Shown: positions 8,001 through 16,182 of the stretch, piece after piece
Numbering within the stretch: position 1 is the first letter of the stretch
Layout of the letters: every line of letters starts with the position of its first letter
From: Larkinella arboricola
GTDB taxonomy: Bacteria > Bacteroidota > Bacteroidia > Cytophagales > Spirosomataceae
Length of the DNA: 64,000 nucleotides
Reading direction: 5' to 3'
NCBI RefSeq assembly: GCF_003259745.1
Contig: NZ_QLMC01000008.1
Location: forward strand, 186,001-250,000
Notes under the pieces: model-generated
The model's input: the letters and a program-made list of their open reading frames with translations, nothing else
Told to the model about the DNA's origin: nothing
Databases searched by the model: none
Made by a program: the position numbers and the translations under genes

Positions 8001-9572
8001 ATGCCTTATACTGCTACTGTTTACAAAGTAATGATCGCATCTCCAAGTGATGTACCAAAAGAAAGAGCACTCATACGTGAGATCATTAACGAATGGAATT
8101 CTATACATTCAAAAGACAAGAAAATTGTTTTGATGCCTATTGGTTGGGAAAGCCACGCCAGCCCTGCTTTTGGCAGGCCACAAGAAATTATAAACCAACA
8201 GGTTCTACATGATGCAGATCTACTTGTCGCTCTGTTTTGGAACAGAATTGGTAGTCCCACTGGTAAAGCCCAAAGTGGCACTATTGAAGAAATAAATGAG
8301 CACCTCCGAGCTGGTAAGCAAGTCATGATTTATGTATCCAATGCAAAAGTTAATAGACATGAACTAGATTTGAAGCAAGCTGAAGCATTAGATAAATATC
8401 TCAAAGGAATTAGACCTAAGGCCCTGGTGGAAACTTATGAAAGCACATCTAAGCTAAGAAAGAAGTTTACTAGTCAACTAGCACATACAATCCTAAGATA
8501 TTTTGACAATAATGGGTCTTCTTTAGAAACTAAATCAAGTTCAATACCAATATCTATTGATTCTGCTCCATTATCTGATATAGCGCAAATTTTATTACTG
8601 AAAATAGCAAAAGATCCTAAAGGCCAAGTCATGAGAACCCGTTCTTTTGATGGATTATCCGTGACAACCCATGGACAAGAATTAGTTGATAGAGGAAATC
8701 CAAGAGATGAAGCCCGTTGGCAAAGTGCTATTGAAGAGTTAATAACAAATAATTTAATTTCTGACAGAGGTAGTAAAGGCGAAATCTTTGCCATCACTAG
8801 TAAGGGGTTTCAATTAATTGACAATTTAAAGAAGAGCACAAACTTAGAAGAGTTTGAGCCAATAACTGTTTCTGAAACAAATAAAAAAAAAAGACAACTA
8901 TTAGAAAAAAAGCCTAAAAGCCCATTTCACTATCTTGACTTATTTAGAAAAATTTGTATTCAAAACTTTCCAAAAGCGTACAAAAGTACATTTTACAGCA
9001 ATAGCAAGGAGCGTATCGATAAGATTTTCAACGAATTAATAACAAACGAAGCTAATTTCCATGAAAGTTTATATATCAATAATGGATTTATAAGCTCTGA
9101 ACTGACAATCAAGCGGAGCAGTTTTGGGAGCTTAGAAATCAATGGGATAGATACTACTATAAGTGAAATATGGGTTTATTTTGATGATAGAGAGTTTGCA
9201 GATTACATTATTTATCATTGTATTCCTTCTAAACCGGTATACATTAATAATGAATACTATTTTGACACTGCACTCATTGATAATAAACACACTATTCCAG
9301 TAGGGGAAATTCATAATAATCATGCTGAAATAGATGGAATTGTAATAGATTTATCAGAGCATCAAGTGGAAATAACACGTAGAAACAATGAAAATGCTTA
9401 CCATATAATTGCAACAGAATACCACTGCGTTATGCAAGAAAAAAGTTTAACATTTATTCGAGACTTATTCAAGGTGTTGGTGACTCATAATAAGCCAGCT
9501 CCACCTGTTTTCAATTTATTTAGAGCGAAGATTAGCTATCATAAACACCCAGAAGTACTTAAAACTCTATAA
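8001..9572 (+). CDS. DUF4062 (TIR-like) domain protein, putative defence effector
   Basis: The N-terminal 130 residues of this 523-aa protein match the DUF4062 type of TIR-like domain: VMIASPSDVPKERALIREII at about 10-29, the segment GWESHASPAFGRPQEIINQQ, DADLLVALFWNRIGSPTG at 71-88 and SGTIEEI with E96/E97, which sit where TIR enzymes carry a catalytic glutamate. A winged-helix-like segment follows at about 190-270 (SAIEELITNNLISDRGSKGE). The C-terminal 230 residues are not recognised and may sense a phage or nucleotide trigger. There is no signal peptide or membrane segment. The gene is AT-rich, follows an XRE regulator and lies in an island with CBASS, all compatible with a standalone antiphage protein, but that role is inference. 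Confidence 0.65.
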   Translation: MPYTATVYKVMIASPSDVPKERALIREIINEWNSIHSKDKKIVLMPIGWESHASPAFGRPQEIINQQVLHDADLLVALFWNRIGSPTGKAQSGTIEEINEHLRAGKQVMIYVSNAKVNRHELDLKQAEALDKYLKGIRPKALVETYESTSKLRKKFTSQLAHTILRYFDNNGSSLETKSSSIPISIDSAPLSDIAQILLLKIAKDPKGQVMRTRSFDGLSVTTHGQELVDRGNPRDEARWQSAIEELITNNLISDRGSKGEIFAITSKGFQLIDNLKKSTNLEEFEPITVSETNKKKRQLLEKKPKSPFHYLDLFRKICIQNFPKAYKSTFYSNSKERIDKIFNELITNEANFHESLYINNGFISSELTIKRSSFGSLEINGIDTTISEIWVYFDDREFADYIIYHCIPSKPVYINNEYYFDTALIDNKHTIPVGEIHNNHAEIDGIVIDLSEHQVEITRRNNENAYHIIATEYHCVMQEKSLTFIRDLFKVLVTHNKPAPPVFNLFRAKISYHKHPEVLKTL

Positions 9573-9720
9573 CCATTCTCTTATACAGATTGAGTAAATA
9601 TGATAATGCATAATTACTCATATTTTATTTTCCTATGATATCTAAATTTTTCCTAATTTTTTATAAGTACATGATTGTCAAGCTGCTTTTTCTTCCCGGT
9701 GGGACCACGAAACAAGCTAA

Positions 9721-9754
9721 AAAGTGCCTTTACAGCGCGTGAAGGCACTTTTTT
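9721..9754. terminator. Rho-independent terminator
   Basis: The 10-bp stem AAAGTGCCTT (9721-9730) / AAGGCACTTT (9742-9751) with an 11-nt loop is followed by further T. It ends rightward transcription from the DUF4062 gene and lies directly before the integrase relic, whose open frame begins inside it. Confidence 0.75.
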
Positions 9755-9768
9755 ATTTCCCTACCTGG

Positions 9769-10135
9769 CCAATGGCACACTTCGATAAGAAGGCCGGGAA
9801 GGTGATCGGCCAGACCGTTAATTTCAACCACATTGAGGAAATTATTCCAGACATTCAGCGATCAGTACATGAACCGGCTTTTGGCCAGGATTGGCGAAGC
9901 GGCTGGCGTTGATTTCAAAATGACTACCCACACCGCCAGGCATACATTCGAAACGTTGTTTATCGAATTAGGTGGTGATGTTGTAACCCTGAAGGATTAC
10001 ATGGGACACAGCAAGCTTGAAACGACTATGAAATACGTTCACATCAGTGAACGCAGGAAGAAAGAACAGATTAACGTTTTCGATAAAATCTTTCAAACGG
10101 CTAGTGCAGAAAAAGGCGGCCAAGGTGCCGCTTAG
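9769..10135 (+). pseudogene. Tyrosine recombinase (integrase) relic, frameshifted and 5'-truncated
   Basis: Only the C-terminal catalytic part of a phage/ICE-type tyrosine integrase remains. The first piece (from MAHFDKKAGKVIGQ) ends in one frame; the second, starting near 9833 with FQTFSDQYMNRLL, continues in the +1 frame, so a one-base shift separates them at about 9830-9850. The second piece carries the family motifs TARHTFETLF (Arg/His) and MGHSKLETTMKYVHIS (His and the nucleophilic Tyr). The N-terminal DNA-binding domains are missing and a terminator stands directly upstream. The relic suggests the island once mobilised itself but is now fixed, at least by this enzyme. Confidence 0.75.
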
Positions 10136-10225
10136 TATAAAATTTCGCCGTTTATCAGGCTGTTTTCGCACTTTTAGTAAGTGAATGTACCTTTAAGAAC
10201 TTTTTAATTATAGGATGAATGCTGT

Positions 10226-10256
10226 AAGGTGGTCGGGAATCCCGACCACCTTCTTT
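10226..10256. terminator. Palindromic terminator hairpin
   Basis: The arms AAGGTGGTCGG and CCGACCACCTT (10226-10252) pair around the loop GAATC, followed by CTTTT on the plus strand. The hairpin lies after the integrase relic and 65 bp before the convergent end of the PIN-like gene. An ATTATAGGATGAATG string just upstream matches the leader motif of the element's minus-strand genes. Confidence 0.65.
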
Positions 10257-10320
10257 TGAACGCATCCAAAGCCAGATAAGACTTAATAGCAGTTAAGTTA
10301 TAAAAGTACAGAGTTGTAAT

Positions 10321-10791
10321 TTATAGCATATCATTTATTTCTTCAGCCGTTACAACGTTTACGCCTAGATCATTTCTTATCGTCTTCCTCTTAGCTTCTT
10401 GATAATCCGTGTAATCATGCGATGCAAGAGTCTTTTCACCAGAATTAAAAGCGACTCTTAAAAACATTCTATCTTTTTTATTCTTAATTAATTGTTCAAT
10501 GTACCTTTTTCGCTGTACTGGAATTGTATTTGATACGAAATTAATTCTATCATTAGTAGCTAGGTGAACAATCAAACTAAAACCCAAAGTACCAGGCTGT
10601 AAATGTGTCAAATATTCTAAACCGATGTAACTTCTATTCCGACCTTCATCGAGTTCAAAACCTTCATCTACTGTTGCACAAGTTGAATTAGCTAACATCC
10701 TACTTATAAGTTCAACAGAAGAAGGATAATAAACGCAATTTGGGTCATTAGCATGCACAAGTGTACAAGTATCAATTACAATATCTATCAT
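10321..10791 (-). CDS. PIN-like nuclease partner of ATPase (156 aa)
   Basis: This 156-aa protein begins MIDIVIDTCTLVHAND, the strand plus first aspartate of a PIN nuclease fold; mid-protein acids (DEGFELDEG) and a late TLASHDYTDYQEAK supply the other likely metal ligands. PIN domains are Mg2+/Mn2+-dependent RNases, or sometimes DNases. Its ATG overlaps the stop of the ATPase gene (4-bp overlap), so the pair is made together. The combination of an SMC/OLD-like ATPase with a small nuclease is typical of antiphage modules in which the ATPase senses infection and licenses the nuclease. I cannot name an established system with certainty. The PIN assignment is based on motif spacing only. Confidence 0.6.
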   Translation of the reverse strand: MIDIVIDTCTLVHANDPNCVYYPSSVELISRMLANSTCATVDEGFELDEGRNRSYIGLEYLTHLQPGTLGFSLIVHLATNDRINFVSNTIPVQRKRYIEQLIKNKKDRMFLRVAFNSGEKTLASHDYTDYQEAKRKTIRNDLGVNVVTAEEINDML

Positions 10792-12170
10792 TTCTTTCTT
10801 CTTTTAGATTGTTCAGATGCCATTGCTAATGCTTCTTTTAACGATTCACCAAAGAAATCTTTAGGCCAATCTATAGGATTGATACTACCATTCTCTTGTA
10901 ATTTAATTTCTTTAATAATAGAATCACTACCCTCTCTTTCTACAAAATATAATGCAACGTCTTCTGAGTTAATTTTTTCTTCTGCAATAAGCCTTCTTAA
11001 TCTTAGAAGTAAGTGTTCACTATGAGTTTCAACAACTACTATTTGCCCTTTTTTTGCCATTGATGCAAATAATTCCGCCAATTCACATTGTATTCTGGGA
11101 TTCAAATGAATTTCGGGCTGTTCGGCAATTGTTATGCTCCTTTCTGGAGAAACTATCGCCTGTACAATTAGCGGTAATACTTGCGAGGCACCAAATCCTG
11201 CATTCGCAATACTTGTATAATGCTCTGAACCATTTACACGAAATCTTAACGAATAAGTGTTACTGTAGTGATGTTGTAACTCAATTCGATCTCCGAATCC
11301 AAATCGTTTTATCCAGTCATTCAACTCTTGATTGTCATTGGGATCATCTCGAATCAACTTAATGAGGTTAGGCATTTTTTCGCCCTTGCTGCCGACAGTA
11401 TTATAAGTCTCATTAGTAATTTCATAAATCCTGTGAGGGTTTTCGCGAATAGGTCCAATAAAACTTAGATCTCCTAAATACATTCTAACTCTCGAATTAT
11501 TATATGATATAGCAGAAAGGAACTGTGAATAACCTGCTGAAAACCTATTCACTTTTCTCTTAATTTTTTCACCTTCACCTTTTTCTTCTTTATCTGGCTC
11601 CAGATCAGAAAGAACAGTATTTGGTGAAAACAAAAAGTTTACTGGCTCACTACTAGTTATAGATTTTTTCTCAGCTTTGCTCATTGACTTTGATCCAATT
11701 CCTGAAAACGTATATTCTCCAGAGGAATTCAAAGTAAGGCTTAAAAACTTTCTATTAAATATATCATATATAGTCTTCTTCTTTAATTTTAATTCACCGT
11801 CTTTATCCTCCAAAGAAAATGTAATTTCAAATGCACCTGGAGGATAACTCCCTAACTCTTCAAGCTCCTCATCTGAATCATGAATATGATATCGATATCC
11901 GAAATATAAATCATTTTCTATATTGTAATCTTTTACAATTTCTTGGTAATGCCCTCCATCATACATATCCCCTTTTAATATCAGTGGAGAGTATCTATCG
12001 CGAGAGGTAATGGTCTGATTCATTAATAAAAAAGGTGCAAGGAAATTTGTTTTTCCAGAATTATTTGAACCTAAAATTATAGTGATAGGCTTAATTTTTA
12101 TCCACCCAGTATCTTTAAATCCTTTGAAGTTTTTCCACCTAACTTCCATATAATTCAAATGCTTATCCAT
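10788..12170 (-). CDS. AAA/OLD-like ATPase (DUF3696-type)
   Basis: This 460-aa protein is an ABC/SMC-like ATPase: MEVRWKNFKGFKD opening strand, Walker A GSNNSGKT at 34-41, a long insertion with coiled and charged segments (about 110-250), a signature-like FGASQVLPLI, Walker B-type ITIAEQPEIHLNP at about 343-356 and the switch histidine in VVETHSEHLLLRL. The C-terminus (ALYFVEREGSDSIIKEI, then DWPKDFF) matches the DUF3696 end seen in many defence ATPases. No nuclease (Toprim) domain is fused to it; instead the PIN-like gene follows with a 4-bp overlap. It probably forms a cytoplasmic sensor complex with that nuclease. The gene is AT-rich and flanked by a serine recombinase, consistent with recent acquisition. 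Confidence 0.8.
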   Translation of the reverse strand: MDKHLNYMEVRWKNFKGFKDTGWIKIKPITIILGSNNSGKTNFLAPFLLMNQTITSRDRYSPLILKGDMYDGGHYQEIVKDYNIENDLYFGYRYHIHDSDEELEELGSYPPGAFEITFSLEDKDGELKLKKKTIYDIFNRKFLSLTLNSSGEYTFSGIGSKSMSKAEKKSITSSEPVNFLFSPNTVLSDLEPDKEEKGEGEKIKRKVNRFSAGYSQFLSAISYNNSRVRMYLGDLSFIGPIRENPHRIYEITNETYNTVGSKGEKMPNLIKLIRDDPNDNQELNDWIKRFGFGDRIELQHHYSNTYSLRFRVNGSEHYTSIANAGFGASQVLPLIVQAIVSPERSITIAEQPEIHLNPRIQCELAELFASMAKKGQIVVVETHSEHLLLRLRRLIAEEKINSEDVALYFVEREGSDSIIKEIKLQENGSINPIDWPKDFFGESLKEALAMASEQSKRRKK

Positions 12171-12187
12171 CTTACTATATTTAGTTG

Positions 12188-12784
12188 TTACAATCTTCTA
12201 CTTTTTACAAAATTGGTCACTGTTTGACGATTCACACCTAGGATCCGGCCAATAGCAGAATAACTAATCTTGTTACTTAACATCTCTCTGATAGCTCCTT
12301 CTTTTCCAGACAATTTAGTCTCTTTCGACTTAGATCCTATTGGCCTCCCCAAAATTAATCCTTCAGCTTTCTTCCGTTCAAGACTTTCTTTTGTTCGCTG
12401 ACTTATCAACTGGCGTTCAATCTCAGCGGATAGTCCAAAAGCAAAGGCCAGAACTTTAGAAGAGATATTATTTCCTAGTTCATATCCTTCTTTGATTGAA
12501 ACTACTATTGTTTCCTTTGACATACATTGATGAAGGATAGACATTATTTCCAATAGTGAACGACCAATCCTAGAAAGTTCAGTTACATAAATGACATCAC
12601 CCTTAGTCACCTTATTTAGGATAAATCCAAGTTGACGCTCCTGGGAACCTTTTGTTCCCGAAACCGTTTCTTCGATCCATTCATCTATCAACACCTTTTT
12701 CGCATTGGTGGCCTTAAGGATTTCAAATCGTTGGTTTTCTACCGACTGCCTACCAGTAGAAATTCGTAAATACGCATAAATCAT
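12188..12784 (-). CDS. Serine recombinase (resolvase/invertase family)
   Basis: I start this 198-aa protein at the ATG at 12784 (MIYAYLRISTGRQS) because the 27 residues in front of it in the open frame do not look like protein. The catalytic domain (1-140) shows YLRIST with the nucleophile S9, the conserved VTELSRIGRSLLEI arginine motif and AEIERQLISQRTKESL at the start of the E-helix; residues 145-198 are a Hin-type helix-turn-helix ending VNRQTVTNFVKSRR. It is a small resolvase/invertase that rearranges DNA at short paired sites. It lies 18 bp upstream of the ATPase gene on the same strand and may have moved that defence pair or act as a resolvase of the island. Confidence 0.88.
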   Translation of the reverse strand: MIYAYLRISTGRQSVENQRFEILKATNAKKVLIDEWIEETVSGTKGSQERQLGFILNKVTKGDVIYVTELSRIGRSLLEIMSILHQCMSKETIVVSIKEGYELGNNISSKVLAFAFGLSAEIERQLISQRTKESLERKKAEGLILGRPIGSKSKETKLSGKEGAIREMLSNKISYSAIGRILGVNRQTVTNFVKSRRL

Positions 12785-13058
12785 TTGAGTTTCGCAGGGT
12801 TGTATTCGCAGGGTTGTATTGGACGAGTGCAAGCTTATACTCACTTCTAAAATTATACCAAGCAATTTTAGCTAAATTTTACTCACCTTATTCTAAACAG
12901 TTTTTAAATATATTAAACGGACGTTTTCTCCTGATAAGGGCACTCTGTCGTAAATCCCTTGCCGCATGTTTTTCAACGCTTAAGGATTAAGACACACGAT
13001 CCAGCCAATAACTGAATGACTTAGAGTCAGAGGTTTGTTGACGCAACCTTCCTGCGTT

Positions 13059-13307
13059 TTATGAACTTAATACCTGCTGATATTGCTCCTGCAAATCCTT
13101 GATGTAGGCACTCACGGGTTGACCATCAAATGCTTCTAACGGTAAGTCTGTACGTTGGCCCTGGTCGATTACAAAAGCGGATAGAAGCGTGTAACCTGCC
13201 GTAACACACCTATTAAGCACATCAAAGTGGCCTTCAACCTCGCAGCAATAATGGCTATGAGTGGAAACCTCTCCCGAAGCCGAAACAGAAGAAAAAAACA
13301 GCCACAT
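13059..13307 (-). CDS. Small paralogous protein, LPLEAFDGxP family (82 aa)
   Basis: This 82-aa protein belongs to a family with three members in the window (also 13353-13607 and 40497-40757). Shared features are a hydrophobic start (MWLFFS), an internal LNRCVTAGYTLLSAFVID strand-helix, the hallmark LPLEAFDGQPVSAYIKDL and a C-terminal LQEQYQQVLS helix. No signal peptide or catalytic motif is evident. The function is unknown; the conserved layout suggests a small folded domain that binds a partner. Confidence 0.7.
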   Translation of the reverse strand: MWLFFSSVSASGEVSTHSHYCCEVEGHFDVLNRCVTAGYTLLSAFVIDQGQRTDLPLEAFDGQPVSAYIKDLQEQYQQVLSS

Positions 13308-13352
13308 TGGTTTTAAAGATAGGTAGCTAAATCCATACGTAACACCAGCGTT

Positions 13353-13607
13353 TTATGAAATTAACGCCCCCTGATACTGCTCCTGCAGTTTTTGCAGGTG
13401 ATGGGCCATCGGCCACCCATCGAATGCTTCTAACGGCAAATGGGTACGGCAGCCTTGCTCGTCAATCAGATAAGCAGATTGGAGAACAAAACCAAAAGCA
13501 ATAAAGCAATTTAATGTATCCAGATGAATTTCTTCAATATCCTGCGAATGGAGATGATGACGCTGTTCATATCCATCCGGACATAAGTAGGAGAAATAAA
13601 GAAACAT
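13353..13607 (-). CDS. Small paralogous protein, LPLEAFDGxP family (84 aa)
   Basis: I choose the ATG at 13607 (MFLYFSYLCPDG), since it aligns with the MWLFFS starts of the two relatives; the longer open frame begins 13 residues earlier. The protein carries the same core (CFIAFGFVLQSAYLIDEQG, then HLPLEAFDGWPMAHHLQ and LQEQYQGALIS). The tandem arrangement with the 82-aa gene suggests duplication, although the two N-terminal thirds have diverged strongly. Confidence 0.68.
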   Translation of the reverse strand: MFLYFSYLCPDGYEQRHHLHSQDIEEIHLDTLNCFIAFGFVLQSAYLIDEQGCRTHLPLEAFDGWPMAHHLQKLQEQYQGALIS

Positions 13608-13781
13608 GTATGGTTGGGATAGGTAACAGTTTAAAAACGTTTCCAATCACTGACTTTCACCGACTAATGAGGAAACGGCCCTCAATGATCTAAATACCTA
13701 AACCGTCAAATCGTAACCGTGTAGGCCAGATATACCGTACACCTATGGCTCAGGCCAGACCATCAACATGGCATCTTCAGC

Positions 13782-13940
13782 CTATTTAAGGCGTGTTCGG
13801 TCACGCTTCTGCGCACGTTTCTGCTTCTCTAAAACCTTATCGATCCGATCAAGTATAGCCTTCATCTGACTGTTTATATGCTGGCTTTGCGCTGCAAAAA
13901 GTTGACGGGCACGGATTAACTCATCTTTAGTAAAAAACAT
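13782..13940 (-). CDS. Small basic helical ORF (52 aa)
   Basis: This 52-codon frame begins MFFTKDELIRARQLF and ends KRDRTRLK. It reads as one long amphipathic helix with heptad-like spacing (QMKAILDRIDKVLEKQKRAQ) and a very basic tail. It could be a small nucleic-acid-binding or coiled-coil protein. There are no homologues I recognise and no clear ribosome binding site, so coding status rests on composition alone. Confidence 0.42.
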   Translation of the reverse strand: MFFTKDELIRARQLFAAQSQHINSQMKAILDRIDKVLEKQKRAQKRDRTRLK

Positions 13941-14309
13941 ATCTGTCGGATTTAGAGCAGCTTGGCCGACAGCTTAGAGTACAGGAGCGGAGAAGAACTC
14001 AGATGAACGAATTACAACCTTAGGATAAGAGACGTGCTATGAGTATGTCTGTTGAACAACAAACATAGGTAAATGTTTTATAAACCTCCCAAACAAAGGT
14101 TAACAAACCGGACGCTTCCATTGACCAATTCTATAGCTGTTTTTTGAGGGAGTTCCTACGCTAGTACCTGGGTTTGCCAGAAAGTACGATCAAATAAAAC
14201 GGTTTACTTCCATCGCTTACCCGGTATATCGCTACACGTCCGGAAATAGAAACGTTCAGAACACAACCAGGCGGATTCATCGGAATACTACCGTTATACC
14301 ATCAACGCT
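13941..14309. other. Intergenic, no gene seen
   Basis: No open frame with protein-like composition and no clear hairpin or repeat was found in this stretch between the small ORF and the methyltransferase gene. Confidence 0.5.
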
Positions 14310-15224
14310 TTATTTCTTCCGCAGCCAGAGGCTCCCTCCGGGATTGTTCAGAAACAGGGGCATATGCTCGGCAAACCAGCCCGGATACTGCTGGTGCAGA
14401 AAGGAGTTGAAAAGAAGAATCTCGAAATCGTGATTGTACATCAGGAAATTGCGCAGCATATAGCTTTCGTTCCAGCCAAAGCCTTTCCAGCCCAGCACCC
14501 ACTCTTCGGGGTATTCAAACGGGTAGAAAATGTCGTGAAAATGAATAATAACTCCACTATTCAGATTGGGCAAAATGTCAAAAAAGATGTAGTTGACATC
14601 GCTGCCGGTTTTGGCCACATGAGTCGAATCAATGAAAAGAATATCATTGGCCTGGAGTGCCTCAAATAAATGCACCGGAACCGACTGTACGCCAGACTCC
14701 AGAATCGTCACCACAGACCGATCTTCGGGACGAAGCAGGCTGTAGAGCCGCTCCGGATTGGGGTCGATAAAGGTAAGTTTGAGGGCCTCATCGCCGACCA
14801 ACTCCCGGGTATCGAGCATAACGGCGGAGCTAAAACCGGACCCTACCTCAATGATCTGCTTCGGTTGGAAATGCCGCATCATGGTATGCAGCATGATGGC
14901 ATCGCCAAAACTAAACACATCATTGTGGTAGTAATACCGGCAGGATGGCTGTGGATGAGTCGGAAAGGGGATCGTTGGGTAAAACAGGGCAAGCTCCTGC
15001 AAGAGCCGGTATTGAAACCGCTTGCGTAAGTCAATGCCTTTTAACTGCCTGGGACGCCTGGAGAATAAGGTGGTGCGAAGCGGGGTTAATTCCTCGACGT
15101 TGACGATAGGGCTATAGAAATGTCCTGGCGGAAACATTGTCTGATAATGCTCCAATTGCAGGCGCATATTCCGGATATAAGGAATATGGTTTAAAAGCTG
15201 TTTAATCAGGGCTTTCATAAGCAT
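14310..15224 (-). CDS. Class I SAM-dependent methyltransferase
   Basis: This protein of up to 304 aa (a start two residues later, at MKAL, is equally possible) has a Rossmann methyltransferase core in the middle: IIEVGSGFSSAVML (SAM-binding glycine loop) at about 140-153, LTFIDPNP after the second strand and NDILFIDSTHVAKTGSDVNY as the motif IV acid/histidine region. An N-terminal 90-residue helical extension and a C-terminal GWFAEHMPLF region surround it. It resembles Methyltransf_24-type enzymes often found with polysaccharide or natural product genes. The substrate is unknown, and no pathway genes adjoin it. Confidence 0.75.
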   Translation of the reverse strand: MLMKALIKQLLNHIPYIRNMRLQLEHYQTMFPPGHFYSPIVNVEELTPLRTTLFSRRPRQLKGIDLRKRFQYRLLQELALFYPTIPFPTHPQPSCRYYYHNDVFSFGDAIMLHTMMRHFQPKQIIEVGSGFSSAVMLDTRELVGDEALKLTFIDPNPERLYSLLRPEDRSVVTILESGVQSVPVHLFEALQANDILFIDSTHVAKTGSDVNYIFFDILPNLNSGVIIHFHDIFYPFEYPEEWVLGWKGFGWNESYMLRNFLMYNHDFEILLFNSFLHQQYPGWFAEHMPLFLNNPGGSLWLRKK

Positions 15225-16182
15225 CTAAAGGGTCTGGTCTAGGCAATAATCCGGGATTCAATAAACACCTAAAAGCTGATAAGTGTTCTTAACCATTAAG
15301 CCGTATTCTACTTTTTAATCTACCCAAGGCAAGGTTTCCTGCTCTTTAAACCGGCTTTTCGACCGATTCTGGTTATCTATCTGACCTAGTTCGAATAGGT
15401 GAATAGCCCCCTCCTAATTTTTTCATTTAATTTTCCGATCACCTTTTTACTCCCTCTCCGATTCATCAATACGTGTCAGAAAGCAGAACGGCATTCGGAA
15501 AACGACACTACAAATCTAAGTCTATTTACCTATTTATATGAACCAAGGCTTTAAGATCATGGATTTTTCCAACTCAAAATAAACCCTTAAAATACCAACT
15601 TATACTTCTGTAGCGCATACACAATTCTATCAGTAGGTATTTTACAGCAATTCCAAAACAAGCCGTATCTCATTAACCATACCGTAGTTTCCACGGTGTC
15701 CGGCTAACCCTTCTTCCTGACTGAATCCATATGTCAACATCCATAAAAATCCAATAACAAATCGGTGTTCAGTAAGAATACCGGCTTCCTGCCAACCCAT
15801 TTTAGTCCGCTGAACAACAATGTCGATAAATTATTGAATTACAAGATAATATACATAAAAGTATATTCTTAACGACTATACGGATCGCTCCGGTATACGC
15901 GGACAGTCTACTACCTGCCTTCTCATACCGACCAATTATCGGTCACAACATAAAGGGTTACGTTGAAAAGTTTTACCGTATCCTACACCGTAAGCCTGGA
16001 TACCGCTTCTCGTTCTCCTGTAAAAATAGGACTAAATGGACGCTATCCGCCGTCTAATAAGTTAAGTACAAATCGTTAAGTAACCAATTCAAAACTAAGT
16101 ATATTTAGTTTGTTTTTATTAGTAATTATACGCAAAGTAATACTTAAAGTTTACCAATTTGACAATTTAGTACCACACCAGT
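15225..16182. other. Long AT-rich intergenic region
   Basis: This 958-bp stretch has no convincing open reading frame on either strand. It separates divergent genes (methyltransferase leftwards, membrane protein rightwards), so it should contain both promoters, but I cannot place them. No strong hairpin or repeat was noticed. Confidence 0.5.

Noticed and set aside
9724-9768. GTG start for the first integrase fragment
   Set aside because: The codons from 9724 are inside a terminator hairpin, so this is not a real start.
12785-12865. 27-residue N-terminal extension of the serine recombinase
   Set aside because: It has no similarity to the family; the catalytic domain begins at MIYAYLRIS.
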